Of a DNA stretch of 62,274 bases, positions 26,581-37,200 are shown piece by piece (position 1 is the first letter of the stretch; each line of letters begins with the position of its first letter). Where the stretch lies: the IMG/VR virus record IMGVR_UViG_3300035701_007061, positions 1-62,274 of that record. One strand, given 5' to 3'. The DNA comes from a virus. Under the pieces are notes generated by a model, which had not been told where the DNA came from, did no database searches, and worked only from the letters and a program-made list of their open reading frames with translations. Both the position numbers and the translations under genes were made by a program.

Positions 26581-27863
26581 AGAAAAATTAAACTTCCAAA
26601 ATTATAATATTTGTCAATTCTATCTATGTATTGTTGACAACTTTTACCATTTTCATCATTATATGTCACCCGTTTGCGTTTTCCAAAGCACCCTTTTGAA
26701 ATATATTTCTTGTTGTTTATCCATATCAAATCTTTGGGTTGTATTTTGAACCTTTGACGTCGTATTGAACGTTTAAAACCTTTTCTATTTAACTGTAATA
26801 TTCTATTATTTCTATGTTTTTGAACTACATTTTTATTAATTGCTCTTTCTTGATTATCTCCTCCTGCTATAATAAAGGCATCATCAGTATGAGTCTTTTC
26901 TAAATTATAAACTTGTCTTTTATTAAAAGTGTCAAATCCAAAAATAGTCTTATAACCATCTTCTAAAAATCTTTTACTAATAATGTTCATAAAAGCAGAC
27001 TGTCTATAAATTTTATCTTTCTCGAACATATCTAACATTTTGTTTTTATGAATTTTTTTGTGACAAGATTCATGTACATAAGCTATATTAGCTTTTCTAT
27101 TAGTTCCATACAGTCTAGTAATAATGTGATGTTCATTAACGTGATTAGTATTACTAAAATTTTTATGGCACAATTGACATTTACTATTATCAATTAATTT
27201 TGACGACTTAATATTACTGTTAAATTTTGCAACTTCTATAATAACTTCTTTAATAGGTAAGAGTTTTTTTAATTTATTAATCAAATTAACATGAGTATTA
27301 TACTTTCTTTTAATTGACGGCGACAACCAACCTTTTTTACTAGATTTTCTATTATTAAATCTAGACTTTCTATACCACAATCTATCTCTTCTATTTCTTC
27401 GATACATTCTGCGATTTGCTAATCTACTAATCGTTTGACAATCTAATGTCAATGTTCCAGAAATTAATTCTTTTGTTTTAGTAATTGCTGAATAACCAAT
27501 ATACTTAAATCCACTATCTATGCCTAACATGACATCTTGAACCACATTTTCACAATTAAAAGTTAATCTAATTGTAAAAGGATAATTTTTAACGACATTA
27601 GCTCTCCTTTTTTTTAATAATTTTCTAGCTTTTGCACAACTACACGGCATTAATGGTTGCGCATTTACATTTAATACATACACAATGTCTTTAAGACCGC
27701 TTGTATGTAAGCGTTGATTCACTTCGAGATTGTTACAATCCAGTACTTTGTCTTGATCACTAAGACTTACATCTTTGTTTAAATCAAAACTTATAGAGCT
27801 ACAAACTAGTGAAGCATTTGTAGGTATGTTGTTTAACTTTAATTGTAACTGCTGCATTTTCAT
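26577..27863 (-). CDS. iscB: IscB RNA-guided nuclease (RuvC plus HNH)
   Basis: 428 residues. After a 60-residue N-terminal extension comes the PLMP domain (YVLNVNAQPLMPCSCAKAR, 62-80; RYPFTIRL-like VKNYPFTIRL, 91-100). RuvC-I has Asp116 in MLGIDSGFK. The Arg-rich bridge helix lies at 150-172. RuvC-II has Glu210 in VIIEVAKFN. HNH lies at 229-272 with C229/C232, HH at 245-246 and C267/H268. RuvC-III has His325/Asp328 in HTDDAF. A basic C-terminal domain follows (KGFKRSIRRQRF; GCFGKRKRV). All catalytic residues are present. There is no TnpA nearby. It is operonic with uracil-DNA glycosylase. Confidence 0.88.
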   Translation of the reverse strand: MKMQQLQLKLNNIPTNASLVCSSISFDLNKDVSLSDQDKVLDCNNLEVNQRLHTSGLKDIVYVLNVNAQPLMPCSCAKARKLLKKRRANVVKNYPFTIRLTFNCENVVQDVMLGIDSGFKYIGYSAITKTKELISGTLTLDCQTISRLANRRMYRRNRRDRLWYRKSRFNNRKSSKKGWLSPSIKRKYNTHVNLINKLKKLLPIKEVIIEVAKFNSNIKSSKLIDNSKCQLCHKNFSNTNHVNEHHIITRLYGTNRKANIAYVHESCHKKIHKNKMLDMFEKDKIYRQSAFMNIISKRFLEDGYKTIFGFDTFNKRQVYNLEKTHTDDAFIIAGGDNQERAINKNVVQKHRNNRILQLNRKGFKRSIRRQRFKIQPKDLIWINNKKYISKGCFGKRKRVTYNDENGKSCQQYIDRIDKYYNFGSLIFL

Positions 27864-27872
27864 GCTCTCTAA

Positions 27873-27921
27873 TCGACTTTTTCATTAAATGTCACCATTT
27901 AAACTAAAAATTAGCAGTCGA
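27873..27921 (-). ncRNA. structured leader of iscB, candidate guide-RNA scaffold or regulatory element
   Basis: In the 96-base gap upstream of iscB the minus strand can form a 6-bp outer stem (TCGACT at the 5' side, AGTCGA at the 3' side). This encloses an inner TTAAAT/ATTTAA hairpin with a GGTGAC loop. IscB omega-RNAs are encoded directly upstream of the ORF but are normally about 200 bases. This element is far shorter, so it may be only part of one, or a leader that controls translation. Confidence 0.35.
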
Positions 27922-27959
27922 CATGTACGAACCTGTTAAATTAAAAAATTAATTATTTT

Positions 27960-29024
27960 TTAAATAAAAATTGATTCATGAAAGTTAATATTATAATCAT
28001 TCAAATACTTATTGATATGATCAAATCTATCACAATATTTACATTGTGAATATTTCTTGTTACAACTTAAAAATTTGCTAGATATATCAAAAAACCTCTT
28101 ACTTTCATATATCTCTTTTAAACTTTGCTCATTTATGTTTCCTATAACGAAAGCTGTTTGTTGTTTGTCTATAGTAAAAACAGGCTCGTATGTATAACAA
28201 CAAGGAAATACATTTCCGTCAGCTGCTATTAAACCGAAAATCTTTGGAATAAAACATGAAGTATATTTAAAATCATTGTGTGTGTGATTAACATGTCTAA
28301 TAACATTGTCAATATTAATACTTAATCCTGATCTTTCAATTTCAATGAGTTTTGTGCTTATTATTTCTTCTTCTTTATCTACGACATGTTTTCTAATTTT
28401 ATCAATCAACTCTCTAGATAACCAAAAATGAATTTCAACGTTTAAATTATACAAAGCATCAAATAGACCGTCTGCAAATGTATTTATATTATAATCATGT
28501 ATAGTCACATTGATTCTTGTTTTACAATTAGTATTTTTATTCTCTAGCAATAAGGTTTTTAGATTATCTGACCATTTATCAAACAAATCTACGCCCCTTG
28601 TAGCATAATAATTTTTCTTTGTAAAACCATCAGAAGAAAATCTGATCCAATTACAATTTTGTGATAATAGTTTCCAATTTAGATTAACTTTGCCTAACCC
28701 AGATGTTATTATACCTATATCTAGATTAAAATCTCGTCTTATTCTTTCAATAATAGTTTCAACTTCAGGATGCAATAACGGCTCACCACCAGAAAATACT
28801 ATAGATTGTAAAGTGTCAAAGTTTTTTAAATAAGGAAATACATTGTTTTCAAGAATATCATAGTTTAACTTTGTTTTAACTGGCCATTTCCAATGCTCAC
28901 ATCCTTGACATTTACAAACACAAAAATCTGTAAGATCAATTTGCAATGTCATTAAAGACGCGCAATCTCTAGTCTTTATTTTATATGCAAAATTCCTCAA
29001 TTTTTGTTCAGCACTCAAACTCAT
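27960..29024 (-). CDS. radical SAM protein with SPASM-like C-terminal Cys cluster
   Basis: 354 residues from ATG 29024, chosen for its GAGG site; longer starts would overlap the kinase. The radical SAM signature is CVCKCQGC (C-x3-C-x2-C reading first, third and fourth Cys), followed by SGGEPLLHP and a TIM-barrel pattern. The C terminus has CCYTYEP and then SQCKYCDRF, a SPASM/twitch-like Fe-S site. It would generate a 5'-deoxyadenosyl radical to modify a peptide, nucleotide or cofactor. Neighbours are a dNMP-kinase-like gene upstream and iscB downstream. No precursor peptide gene was found. Substrate unknown. Confidence 0.8.
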   Translation of the reverse strand: MSLSAEQKLRNFAYKIKTRDCASLMTLQIDLTDFCVCKCQGCEHWKWPVKTKLNYDILENNVFPYLKNFDTLQSIVFSGGEPLLHPEVETIIERIRRDFNLDIGIITSGLGKVNLNWKLLSQNCNWIRFSSDGFTKKNYYATRGVDLFDKWSDNLKTLLLENKNTNCKTRINVTIHDYNINTFADGLFDALYNLNVEIHFWLSRELIDKIRKHVVDKEEEIISTKLIEIERSGLSINIDNVIRHVNHTHNDFKYTSCFIPKIFGLIAADGNVFPCCYTYEPVFTIDKQQTAFVIGNINEQSLKEIYESKRFFDISSKFLSCNKKYSQCKYCDRFDHINKYLNDYNINFHESIFI

Positions 29025-29031
29025 TATTACC

Positions 29032-29568
29032 TCACTGCTCATAATAAATAAATTGTTCAACTGCTTCTAATACATCTTGCTCTTTTAATATATCAGTATT
29101 AATTATAATTTTAGGTATCAAAGTCTCTGATATTGCAATATCAAAATAATGATTTAACTTATGATAATCTTCTTCACTATATACTTTATTTTTGTCTTTT
29201 AATCGAGCAACAATAGTATCATAACTACATGTTAGATATACCATTTTGGTATCACATTGCGCTAATTTTGCGTCTACTGTTAAAAAAGCATTTCTTGCAA
29301 TTTTGTCATCAACATTTCTAATCGCTAGACTATAAGCATACTCAGACACATGACATCTGTCAAAAATAATATCTAAACTGTCAGAACATAAATCTGCAAA
29401 CCAAACAATTGTCATATTAGTACCTAAAGCAAAATCACTAACTTGATTATTTCTTGAATTTAACAACTCTGTAAACATTCTTCTACATGAAAACTCATTA
29501 AAGTTTGACAATGATTTAACTAACGTAGATTTACCAGTATTATGAACGCCCTCAACTATTAAAAACAT
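29032..29568 (-). CDS. deoxynucleoside monophosphate kinase-like P-loop protein
   Basis: 178 residues. The P loop VEGVHNTGKST lies at residues 5-15, a DR-type motif DRCHVSEYAYSL near 80, and a lid region LKDKNKVYSEEDYHKL near 130. These fit the thymidylate kinase / phage dNMP kinase family, and the length is slightly short. It ends eight bases before the radical SAM start, forming a pair. It may feed nucleotide synthesis, or phosphorylate a modified nucleotide made by its neighbour; the latter is speculation. Confidence 0.7.
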   Translation of the reverse strand: MFLIVEGVHNTGKSTLVKSLSNFNEFSCRRMFTELLNSRNNQVSDFALGTNMTIVWFADLCSDSLDIIFDRCHVSEYAYSLAIRNVDDKIARNAFLTVDAKLAQCDTKMVYLTCSYDTIVARLKDKNKVYSEEDYHKLNHYFDIAISETLIPKIIINTDILKEQDVLEAVEQFIYYEQ

Positions 29569-29632
29569 ATTTTATCCCTTTTAAAAAGTAAAGTATTTAT
29601 TTATTGTTTACTCTTTATTTCATCATTTTCAC

Positions 29633-29664
29633 AAAAAAATAGCTGTATTTTAGCAAACTACAGC
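29633..29664 (-). terminator. Rho-independent terminator of the tail module
   Basis: Minus-strand hairpin GCTGTA/TACAGC (arms 29659-29664 and 29642-29647) followed by a TA then seven U (plus-strand A-run). It lies just after the last tail gene, separating the tail transcript from the kinase/radical SAM operon. Confidence 0.75.
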
Positions 29665-29672
29665 ATTTTCAA

Positions 29673-31322
29673 TTATACTGCAAGATTTATTTCAACGAAA
29701 TCAACTACATCATACGCATCATTAGCAATATCATCAGCCAAGCCCTTAAACACTTGTTCAATAAAGTTCATGTCTGCACTATATCTTAGTACTGACTGGC
29801 TGTCAGCATTATATGTTATCAAAGTCTGTTTTTCAACTTCTTTTAATCCAGTTATAGTTTTAGATATGAAATTTGAATCACCAATGTTTTCAAAATGTGT
29901 ATCAATTTTTACAATTTGTTGACCATTATTTAAATAAATATATCCATTTGAATGTTTGACAATACCAACGTATCTTACAGGTATAGTTCCTGTAATATAC
30001 TGTTGTGAAAGTGAAGTAAATGCATTAATAGTTTCAATTGTTTTAAATATGTCATCACCAATGCCTGACACATAAAATTCAGAACTAGAAAAACCCTTGC
30101 ATAATCCTGTGGGCATTAACCCATTTTTCATTTTTCCTAATAAACCGCTTAACTTTTTGCTTTCAAGTCTATCATCAAAAATTTGCAATTTTTCAAGTTT
30201 CATATTCCAAAAATTAGCAATCACTCTTAAAACGTATAAGCTACCTTGATAATAGCAAACTAAATATGGTCGACCATCACTGACAGACATTGAATAATTA
30301 TAAACGTAATTTAATTCTTTATCAAAACAAATAATTTGATTATTTTTATAATCACAAAGAAATATCTTTGTACCATCAGTGGCAACACCTTGAGGATATT
30401 TCAATCTACCAGATTCTTTATAGATTCCATAATATTGACCATCAAAAATTGCAGGCGCTATATTTGAGTCTAGTCGTTTAACTACATGTCTATTAACTTT
30501 TTGCACTAATAATAATCTATAATTGTCAACATCAATGAAAAATGCTCCAATACCAGCTATTGTAGATCTAAGATTTCCGAATAATCCTTGTTCATATCCT
30601 GCAAAGTCACCAGTAGCAGTTATTGAAATATTCATACCAAGATCTGAATATTTCCATGCATCTTTTATAGCGTTCCACATTGGCCAAGACGGTGGTATAA
30701 AATTAAATTGACAAACAGTTATAAAAGAAGCATTATTCCATGCTGACAATGGTCTATTAAACACAGAATTTGTAAATTCATTTCCTTTATTAGTATTAGA
30801 ATTAACAATGACAATGCTATCTCTAAAATTTAGACCATCAAGAATAGATGTTGATGTGGATCCATCAACATTAATTGTGTCACATCTTAAAATTGAACCT
30901 TTTAAATAAATATTGACAGCATTACCAAATATACTACTAATAGTTAAAGCGTTTGACAATATAAAATGTACATTATAAAAATTATAAGTTCTTACTGCAC
31001 CTGCTCCTTGAATAATTATATTATTAGCAGACACAATGCCTCCTGATAATGACCAGCTATTTGACAAAGATGATGTAGTACCCGTTAAAGCTTGAACATT
31101 AAATCTCCACGGTCCGTATACACTCAAACTCCATGGTTTTAAATGTTTATCAGCTAAATAAAGGATTTGAGCTGCATCATCTTTAGAACCTCGACAGTAA
31201 TATGTATTAGCCGATGCATTTATGAAGTCATACCATCCCATGGGTTGAGACGGATCATCAGCTTGAAATGAAGGATTATAATCCATTGAAAAATTAACAT
31301 AAAATGACATTGTCACTCCCAA
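29673..31322 (-). CDS. tail fibre protein with C-terminal beta-propeller module
   Basis: 549 residues. Residues 1-260 are beta-rich with many Asn/Ser/Ile repeats (INVDGSTSTSILDGL), like a beta-solenoid stalk. Residues about 268-549 are one copy of the phage's propeller module: NRHVVKRLDS, YPQGVATDG, FLCDYKNNQIICF, KHSNGYIYLNNGQ, GDSNFISKTITGLKE. The same module occurs in four other proteins of this region. It resembles NHL-type six-bladed propellers in the D-x-x-x-N-R-I-V/I-K spacing. It is the last gene before the tail terminator. Likely part of the host-recognition apparatus. Confidence 0.65.
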   Translation of the reverse strand: MGVTMSFYVNFSMDYNPSFQADDPSQPMGWYDFINASANTYYCRGSKDDAAQILYLADKHLKPWSLSVYGPWRFNVQALTGTTSSLSNSWSLSGGIVSANNIIIQGAGAVRTYNFYNVHFILSNALTISSIFGNAVNIYLKGSILRCDTINVDGSTSTSILDGLNFRDSIVIVNSNTNKGNEFTNSVFNRPLSAWNNASFITVCQFNFIPPSWPMWNAIKDAWKYSDLGMNISITATGDFAGYEQGLFGNLRSTIAGIGAFFIDVDNYRLLLVQKVNRHVVKRLDSNIAPAIFDGQYYGIYKESGRLKYPQGVATDGTKIFLCDYKNNQIICFDKELNYVYNYSMSVSDGRPYLVCYYQGSLYVLRVIANFWNMKLEKLQIFDDRLESKKLSGLLGKMKNGLMPTGLCKGFSSSEFYVSGIGDDIFKTIETINAFTSLSQQYITGTIPVRYVGIVKHSNGYIYLNNGQQIVKIDTHFENIGDSNFISKTITGLKEVEKQTLITYNADSQSVLRYSADMNFIEQVFKGLADDIANDAYDVVDFVEINLAV

Positions 31323-34184
31323 TTAAATTATCGGCACCCATGTAACATATCCAGATCCAGATGCACTATTCCAATTAGAATAATTAAACCACGATGCTTC
31401 TGATGAGCCTGCATCAAATATTATAGAAATATCTGAATTACTTAAAAAACTATTAAATATGTATGTATCATAATATTTTCCATTAGCTTGTGGATTCAAA
31501 ACATCTGTTGATGATTTTCCGCCGATAGCTAATGTAGCATTTGATCCTCCTGTAGGATCATTTATATATGATTGAATAAACGACGCACCATTATCTAAAT
31601 TTAACTCATATTGTTTAAGACTACTATTTCTACGAACAACTAATAAGTGAATTTGACCATCTCTTGGAAAAATGATCGGAGTCACATACGATTCAACATT
31701 TCCGCTGTCATATTTATGTATTATTTTAATATTTCCTGGAAAAACAGTTTGTATGCCATATAAAGTATTATTAGTTTCGAGCATACTAGAATATGGTCCA
31801 GAACAATCTAGTATCCAACCATCAGTACCGAGATCACTATCCCATTTATACCATATAGCTATTGTAAAGTCAGTTATTATTCGTAAATCATTATTAATGG
31901 GTGAGTTTGTATTTCCGGATATTGGATTTGATAATAATATCATGCATCCACTATCAACTTTTTCTCCTATTATAAAATCATTTAATTGTAATCTATTAAT
32001 TGAACTATCACTTTCATTCGATGCGTTAGGTGAATAACCAATTGAATGAGCATCTTCTGAAAAAGGCGCCCAAAATATGAATTCATTGTCTGTTTGTTTC
32101 ACAGTTAGCATATTGTATAAGTCAATGGGAATGCCTACATAATTGACAGCAAAATCACTAACATCATAAAAGCTTTTATTAATTGAGTCACCAGAATCTA
32201 CATATAGTTCATTAGCAAAATTTAAATTTTCATCAATACTTATAAGTGCTCTTTTATCAGCATTATAAATTAATAAATTACCATTTGTATCTTCTTTTAG
32301 CCCATATAAAGATTTTGAAATAAAATTTGAATCGCCGACATTAAAACATGTCTCAGCTATTCTAATTTTTACTATTTTTGTTCCTGTATTTAGATAAAAA
32401 TATCCATTAGAATGATTAATAAATCCTCGTATGACCATTGATTCTTCATCCCAACGTATACTTAATGGTTCAGCCATTATAAATGATGTATCAGTTTCAA
32501 ACGTTCTATAAATAACTTTTCTTACACCAGCAATGAATATCTCACCTACATAGTCTCCTTTACAAATCGATACAGGTTTATGCGTAAGATCATCTCGATT
32601 TAATCTATTCCAGTAACCTAATAAATCATTTGAATACTTTATATCAGTAAAAGAAGTTGAACATTTCATTATAGTAAGATAACCATATATGTCAAGATTA
32701 TTAATTGTATGAAATCTCATACCAGCAATATATAAACATCTAGATTGTTGATCGAAAAATATTGCACAAGGTTTACAAACATAATTTGACACATCAATAC
32801 TATTAATATAAGACAACACTTTGTTTAATTTAACGATTCTTTTATTTTCATAATCACAAACATATATGTTATTGTCAAAATCTAAAGTTACTGCATTCGG
32901 CACATTAAATGAAGTATTACCTCCACCCGGTGAACCATACGTTCCAAAATATTTGTCATCATACACTGCGGGAATAGAAATTGCTCTTAACTGTTTAACA
33001 ACATGTCTGTTATTTCTTAATATTGTTAGTATTTTCTTATAATTAGTCGCAGTCGCAGTAACATCAACAAATATAGATGCCGGATCAGACCAATCAGAAA
33101 TGCCTAAAATGTTATAAGCTCTTACTTGATAATAATATGTAGTTGTATAGTTAACAATATCTGCAAATGAATTAATTGCACCATCATAAATAGTAATTGC
33201 ATCACTAAAGTTAGCTAATTTTGCTTGTTGTAAAGTATAGCCATCAACATAAGGTACAATATCCCAACTGAGATCAACTTCACCTGTTAACGGCCCTAAT
33301 ACAGCAACAAGGTTTTCAGGTTTTACCGGCACATTCAATGTTATAGATGTTGATGCCCAAGCAGATTCAATAATACTAATAGCCTTTACGCGATAATAAT
33401 ACGTATTTGCAATCAATATTACGTCAATAATTGAAATATTAGTACCTGAATATAAAACTAAAGAATCACTAAAATCAGGTAAAAGAGCTTTTTCTAAAAT
33501 GTATGAAATAGCTCCTTCTTTAGCATCCCAAGATATTTGAACTTGATTGGGTTGAACTATTACAATTACATTTAAATTTTCTGGCGCAAAAAATTCATAT
33601 TCTTCAGTAAATTCATTTGGTGGTGATGCAACATCTAAAAATAAATTATTAGTTAAATTAGATTCATTTAAAACTGCAATTTGATCCAATCTTGTACTAG
33701 ACCAATCAACTTGTTGAGTCATAAACACAGTATTATCTAAAGGCTGATCAATAATACTAAGATACAAATTTTCTAAAGAATTAGTTAAAGTTAAAGCTTT
33801 TATACCAGGTTGTGCATTAACAGCAAAATCAATATACTTTAAGTCAGTAAAAAGTGATATTGATCTATGAATAATTGGCATATCATTTGACAAAGGTTCA
33901 ATTTCATACAATTTAATTGAATTATCATTAAGCAACAACCATATCCAAAATCTATCATTATAAAGCGACCCATCAATTTTCTTTGCAGACGTCAATATAA
34001 ATTGTTTAGACAATTCAACATTGTTTATTCTAAACAATTGACCTTCAAACTCTTTCAAAATTAATCGACCTGAACTATAAGCAACAGTCCACATTGAACC
34101 TTTAACTATTATGTCTTGAGGTCTTGATTCATTACCTATACTACTAACTGAAATCTCTTGCTCAACACTTACAGGTATTGACAT
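31323..34184 (-). CDS. multidomain tail adhesin (FN3, propeller, LamG-like)
   Basis: 953 residues with at least four parts. An N-terminal beta-rich domain spans 1-190. Two FN3-like repeats follow (about 200-385; ISWDAKEGAISYILEKA and LSWDIVPYVDGYTLQQA share the plan). The propeller module (about 390-700) has NRHVVKQLRA, VCDYENKRIVKLN and GDSNFISKSLYGLKE. A concanavalin/LamG-like lectin domain ends the protein (about 720-953; FTIAIWYKWDSD, LVVRRNSSLKQYEL). Its stop directly precedes the next tail gene start. The combination is typical of receptor-binding or side-tail-fibre proteins. Confidence 0.7.
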   Translation of the reverse strand: MSIPVSVEQEISVSSIGNESRPQDIIVKGSMWTVAYSSGRLILKEFEGQLFRINNVELSKQFILTSAKKIDGSLYNDRFWIWLLLNDNSIKLYEIEPLSNDMPIIHRSISLFTDLKYIDFAVNAQPGIKALTLTNSLENLYLSIIDQPLDNTVFMTQQVDWSSTRLDQIAVLNESNLTNNLFLDVASPPNEFTEEYEFFAPENLNVIVIVQPNQVQISWDAKEGAISYILEKALLPDFSDSLVLYSGTNISIIDVILIANTYYYRVKAISIIESAWASTSITLNVPVKPENLVAVLGPLTGEVDLSWDIVPYVDGYTLQQAKLANFSDAITIYDGAINSFADIVNYTTTYYYQVRAYNILGISDWSDPASIFVDVTATATNYKKILTILRNNRHVVKQLRAISIPAVYDDKYFGTYGSPGGGNTSFNVPNAVTLDFDNNIYVCDYENKRIVKLNKVLSYINSIDVSNYVCKPCAIFFDQQSRCLYIAGMRFHTINNLDIYGYLTIMKCSTSFTDIKYSNDLLGYWNRLNRDDLTHKPVSICKGDYVGEIFIAGVRKVIYRTFETDTSFIMAEPLSIRWDEESMVIRGFINHSNGYFYLNTGTKIVKIRIAETCFNVGDSNFISKSLYGLKEDTNGNLLIYNADKRALISIDENLNFANELYVDSGDSINKSFYDVSDFAVNYVGIPIDLYNMLTVKQTDNEFIFWAPFSEDAHSIGYSPNASNESDSSINRLQLNDFIIGEKVDSGCMILLSNPISGNTNSPINNDLRIITDFTIAIWYKWDSDLGTDGWILDCSGPYSSMLETNNTLYGIQTVFPGNIKIIHKYDSGNVESYVTPIIFPRDGQIHLLVVRRNSSLKQYELNLDNGASFIQSYINDPTGGSNATLAIGGKSSTDVLNPQANGKYYDTYIFNSFLSNSDISIIFDAGSSEASWFNYSNWNSASGSGYVTWVPII

Positions 34185-34220
34185 GCTATCAAATCTTTCT
34201 TTGTTCGTAACATAAAAATC

Positions 34221-37200
34221 TTAACTATAATATGTTGTAGTATAATCTAAAGTTAAATTTTTTCCAGCATCTGCTGCTGCAAACACAAAAATTCCATTTA
34301 ATCCAAGAAAATACTGTGTTGTTGCAGGTACTATTTGATAAATAGTATGTATTAGTAATCCATTGTCAATTAAATCTATAGGAACGTTCCCTATAGCATC
34401 TGCATAAGTTAATGCCAATTTTATCTGTGTTGGACTAACATTAATCGCATAATACACACCATTATATCGTAATGGTAACGGTAAAGTACCAGTTGTTGTT
34501 ATATAGACAACAGTCCCAGTTGCAATATTTATTCCAACTGTTATAAGATCTGTTGTATAAGCAGCCGTAAAAGTATTACCTGTAGGAAGTGTTAACGCTG
34601 TATATGCAACTAACCCATCTTTAACAGAAACAACCAAACTATAATTATCAACTTCTCTAAAATTAGGATCTATTGCTTCAGTTACATGATAAGTATAAGC
34701 AGCAGAAACTGGAACAGTAACTGGAATAGCAGAAGCATAAGAAACTTCAGAATAATAAGTCCGAGCTTTTAGTTGCATCGTTTGAAGGTTATCTTTAAAT
34801 TTGGTTGCACCGTACATAAAAGTGAAACGTTCACCTTCTATAAATTGTTGATCCCATGGTTTACCTGTGGCATTATTAAAACCAACAAATAATCCATGTA
34901 ATAGTTCATAAGTACCAACCTGAAGAATATTCAAATTATATTCAAAATAGTCTTTAATCCAAGTTGCTCCATTTGTGCCATAAGAATATGGACTACCTAA
35001 TAATCCTGGCGTTGTGATCTTAAGATCCCACGGAATAGCTACATTCACTGCATTACCAAAATCAATTAAATTTTTATTTAAACTATATCTCCACGCCAAT
35101 TCCTCAACTGATAAATTTTTAATTGGATCAAATTGAAGTAAGTCTGTGCTATACATAGTAGTTATTCCGACATCAATTTCATATATTAAAGTATTAATAA
35201 GTTGATCAAATGCGCCACCCGTAACATTATCGAAAATAAATTTACTATCGGACATTTGAACCATTTGATTTCTAATTCTAGAACTAACTACACTATCAGA
35301 ACTTGAAGTAGACGCATAAGATTGTAATACAGTGACTGTTCCTGAATTTTTTCCTGTCACAACTACGCTATATCTTATAATAGTATATGGCGATAAATTC
35401 GAAAAAACTACTACTTCATTAGTACCTTTTCTTAGAGTACCACTTCTAGAAACATTGTTATTCACATAACACCATCCAACACCATCTTGTAAAATCCAAG
35501 CCTTGCTAGAACCACCTAATGGAAACATGCCAACTCTTATTATTCTGCCATCATAAGCAGTTATTTGTCCTGGATTAATATAAACATCAGATGAAATCAT
35601 TCCCTCTAACTGTTCACCGCCTCCTGTAATATATTGCACTGCTATAAGAGTCCCTAAATCTATTTTACTTAATCCTGTAGTATGTCCAGTCCACAAATGT
35701 CCAGTAATCTCATCAATTGCTAATTCAGTAATATTAGTGTCAATGATGTTTGTTACAGTAATTAATATAGGCGCAACAGTCGGCGTCGTTATATCATATT
35801 TATAAATACCTTCATTTGTCGCAATATAAGCTGCATCTCCTGACTTAACCATTGCTCTGTACTTTGTACTACTTGTACCAAATTTGCATAAAGACACACT
35901 AGATTCTATTGTCCAAAATTTCCATGAGCATATTGTAAGCTCAAAAGACACTCTGCTTTTCTGTACGGAATAGATATAGTCATTATATTGAAATAACCCT
36001 CGAACTAAATAACTACAATCAGTAGTCCATATTATACCACCTTCTCCTGTATCAGTAAGACTTGTTAAATTTGCAGGTTGTACTTTATTATCAAAATCTA
36101 TACCCATTGGTAATTGTGACAAAACAGTCTCTAATCCATACGGTTCGAGTTCAAGAGAAAAAGTACCAGTATTTTGACGCGTTAAAGTATTATTACCTGT
36201 ACCTTGACTTGTAATATCTATTGCGGGACCGTCTTTTATCGTTGACAATTTAATATAAGTGCCGTCAACATAAATAACATAATAGTTAGTTCCTTCAACT
36301 AACGGCTCCGGTGGATTATTTTCATCATTATCTATTTTTAATATATCATTAGTTGCCCATAGACTTCCCTGAGTAACAAGAAGCCAATCATTATCAACAT
36401 CAACATCTGTATAAGCAACAACCTCGTCAACAATATTTGATCCATCTCCTGTTTTTGTTATTTTGATGCGACCAACAATTGGAGCTGTATTTGTTGGTGT
36501 TCCTGTGATAACCACATTACCATTTGAACTAGGAGGATATGCAGGATCAGAAAATATCTGACTTAATCTATTAGATGGATGAATAAATACTCTTGATACA
36601 GACGGTGACAAACCGGCAGGAGAATATCCCAATGTAGCAAACAAAGACTCACTATGACAAATACATCCAACAGGCCCTGGAATATCCGCAACTAAAAAAC
36701 TTTTCTCGATTCTAGTAGCCATTCTGCAACCTATAACAGTACCACCATCAGTATAAGCAGTTCCAAAAACTGATGGAACATGCCTCATTACATTATCTAA
36801 AACAGTTGGCTCTACTAATATAGTTACATGTCTTTTTGTTCTATAAGAAGTGTTACCAGTATAACCAAAATATAGTGGCGTCCCATATAAAAGATTTTTA
36901 TTCATGTGAAATTGAATAAATCTATTATTGGGCACATTACCACCATTACTTGAAAAATTAAAAAATATAGTATACTTAACATAAAAATATTGATCAGTAT
37001 TTTGTGTTACAGGCGTATCTAACTCTATAAATGACACAAAACTATTAGGCGTTGTTGTATTAGTATAAGCTACACCAATAATTCTTATAGTTCTTGGCGA
37101 TCCTGGAGGAGCAAAATTATTATCTGTCCATTTACTATTTAAAACATAATCAATATAACCTGTACTTGCTGGTTGAAAAGTACCAGTAGCCAATAATGTA

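Noticed and set aside
25969-27863. IS200/IS605 insertion sequence carrying iscB
   Set aside because: No TnpA, no clear end hairpins, and iscB is coupled to the next gene by a four-base overlap, which argues against a recent mobile element.
31672-32037. 121-codon plus-strand ORF in the tail adhesin
   Set aside because: Antisense shadow of the LamG-like domain; no ribosome site.
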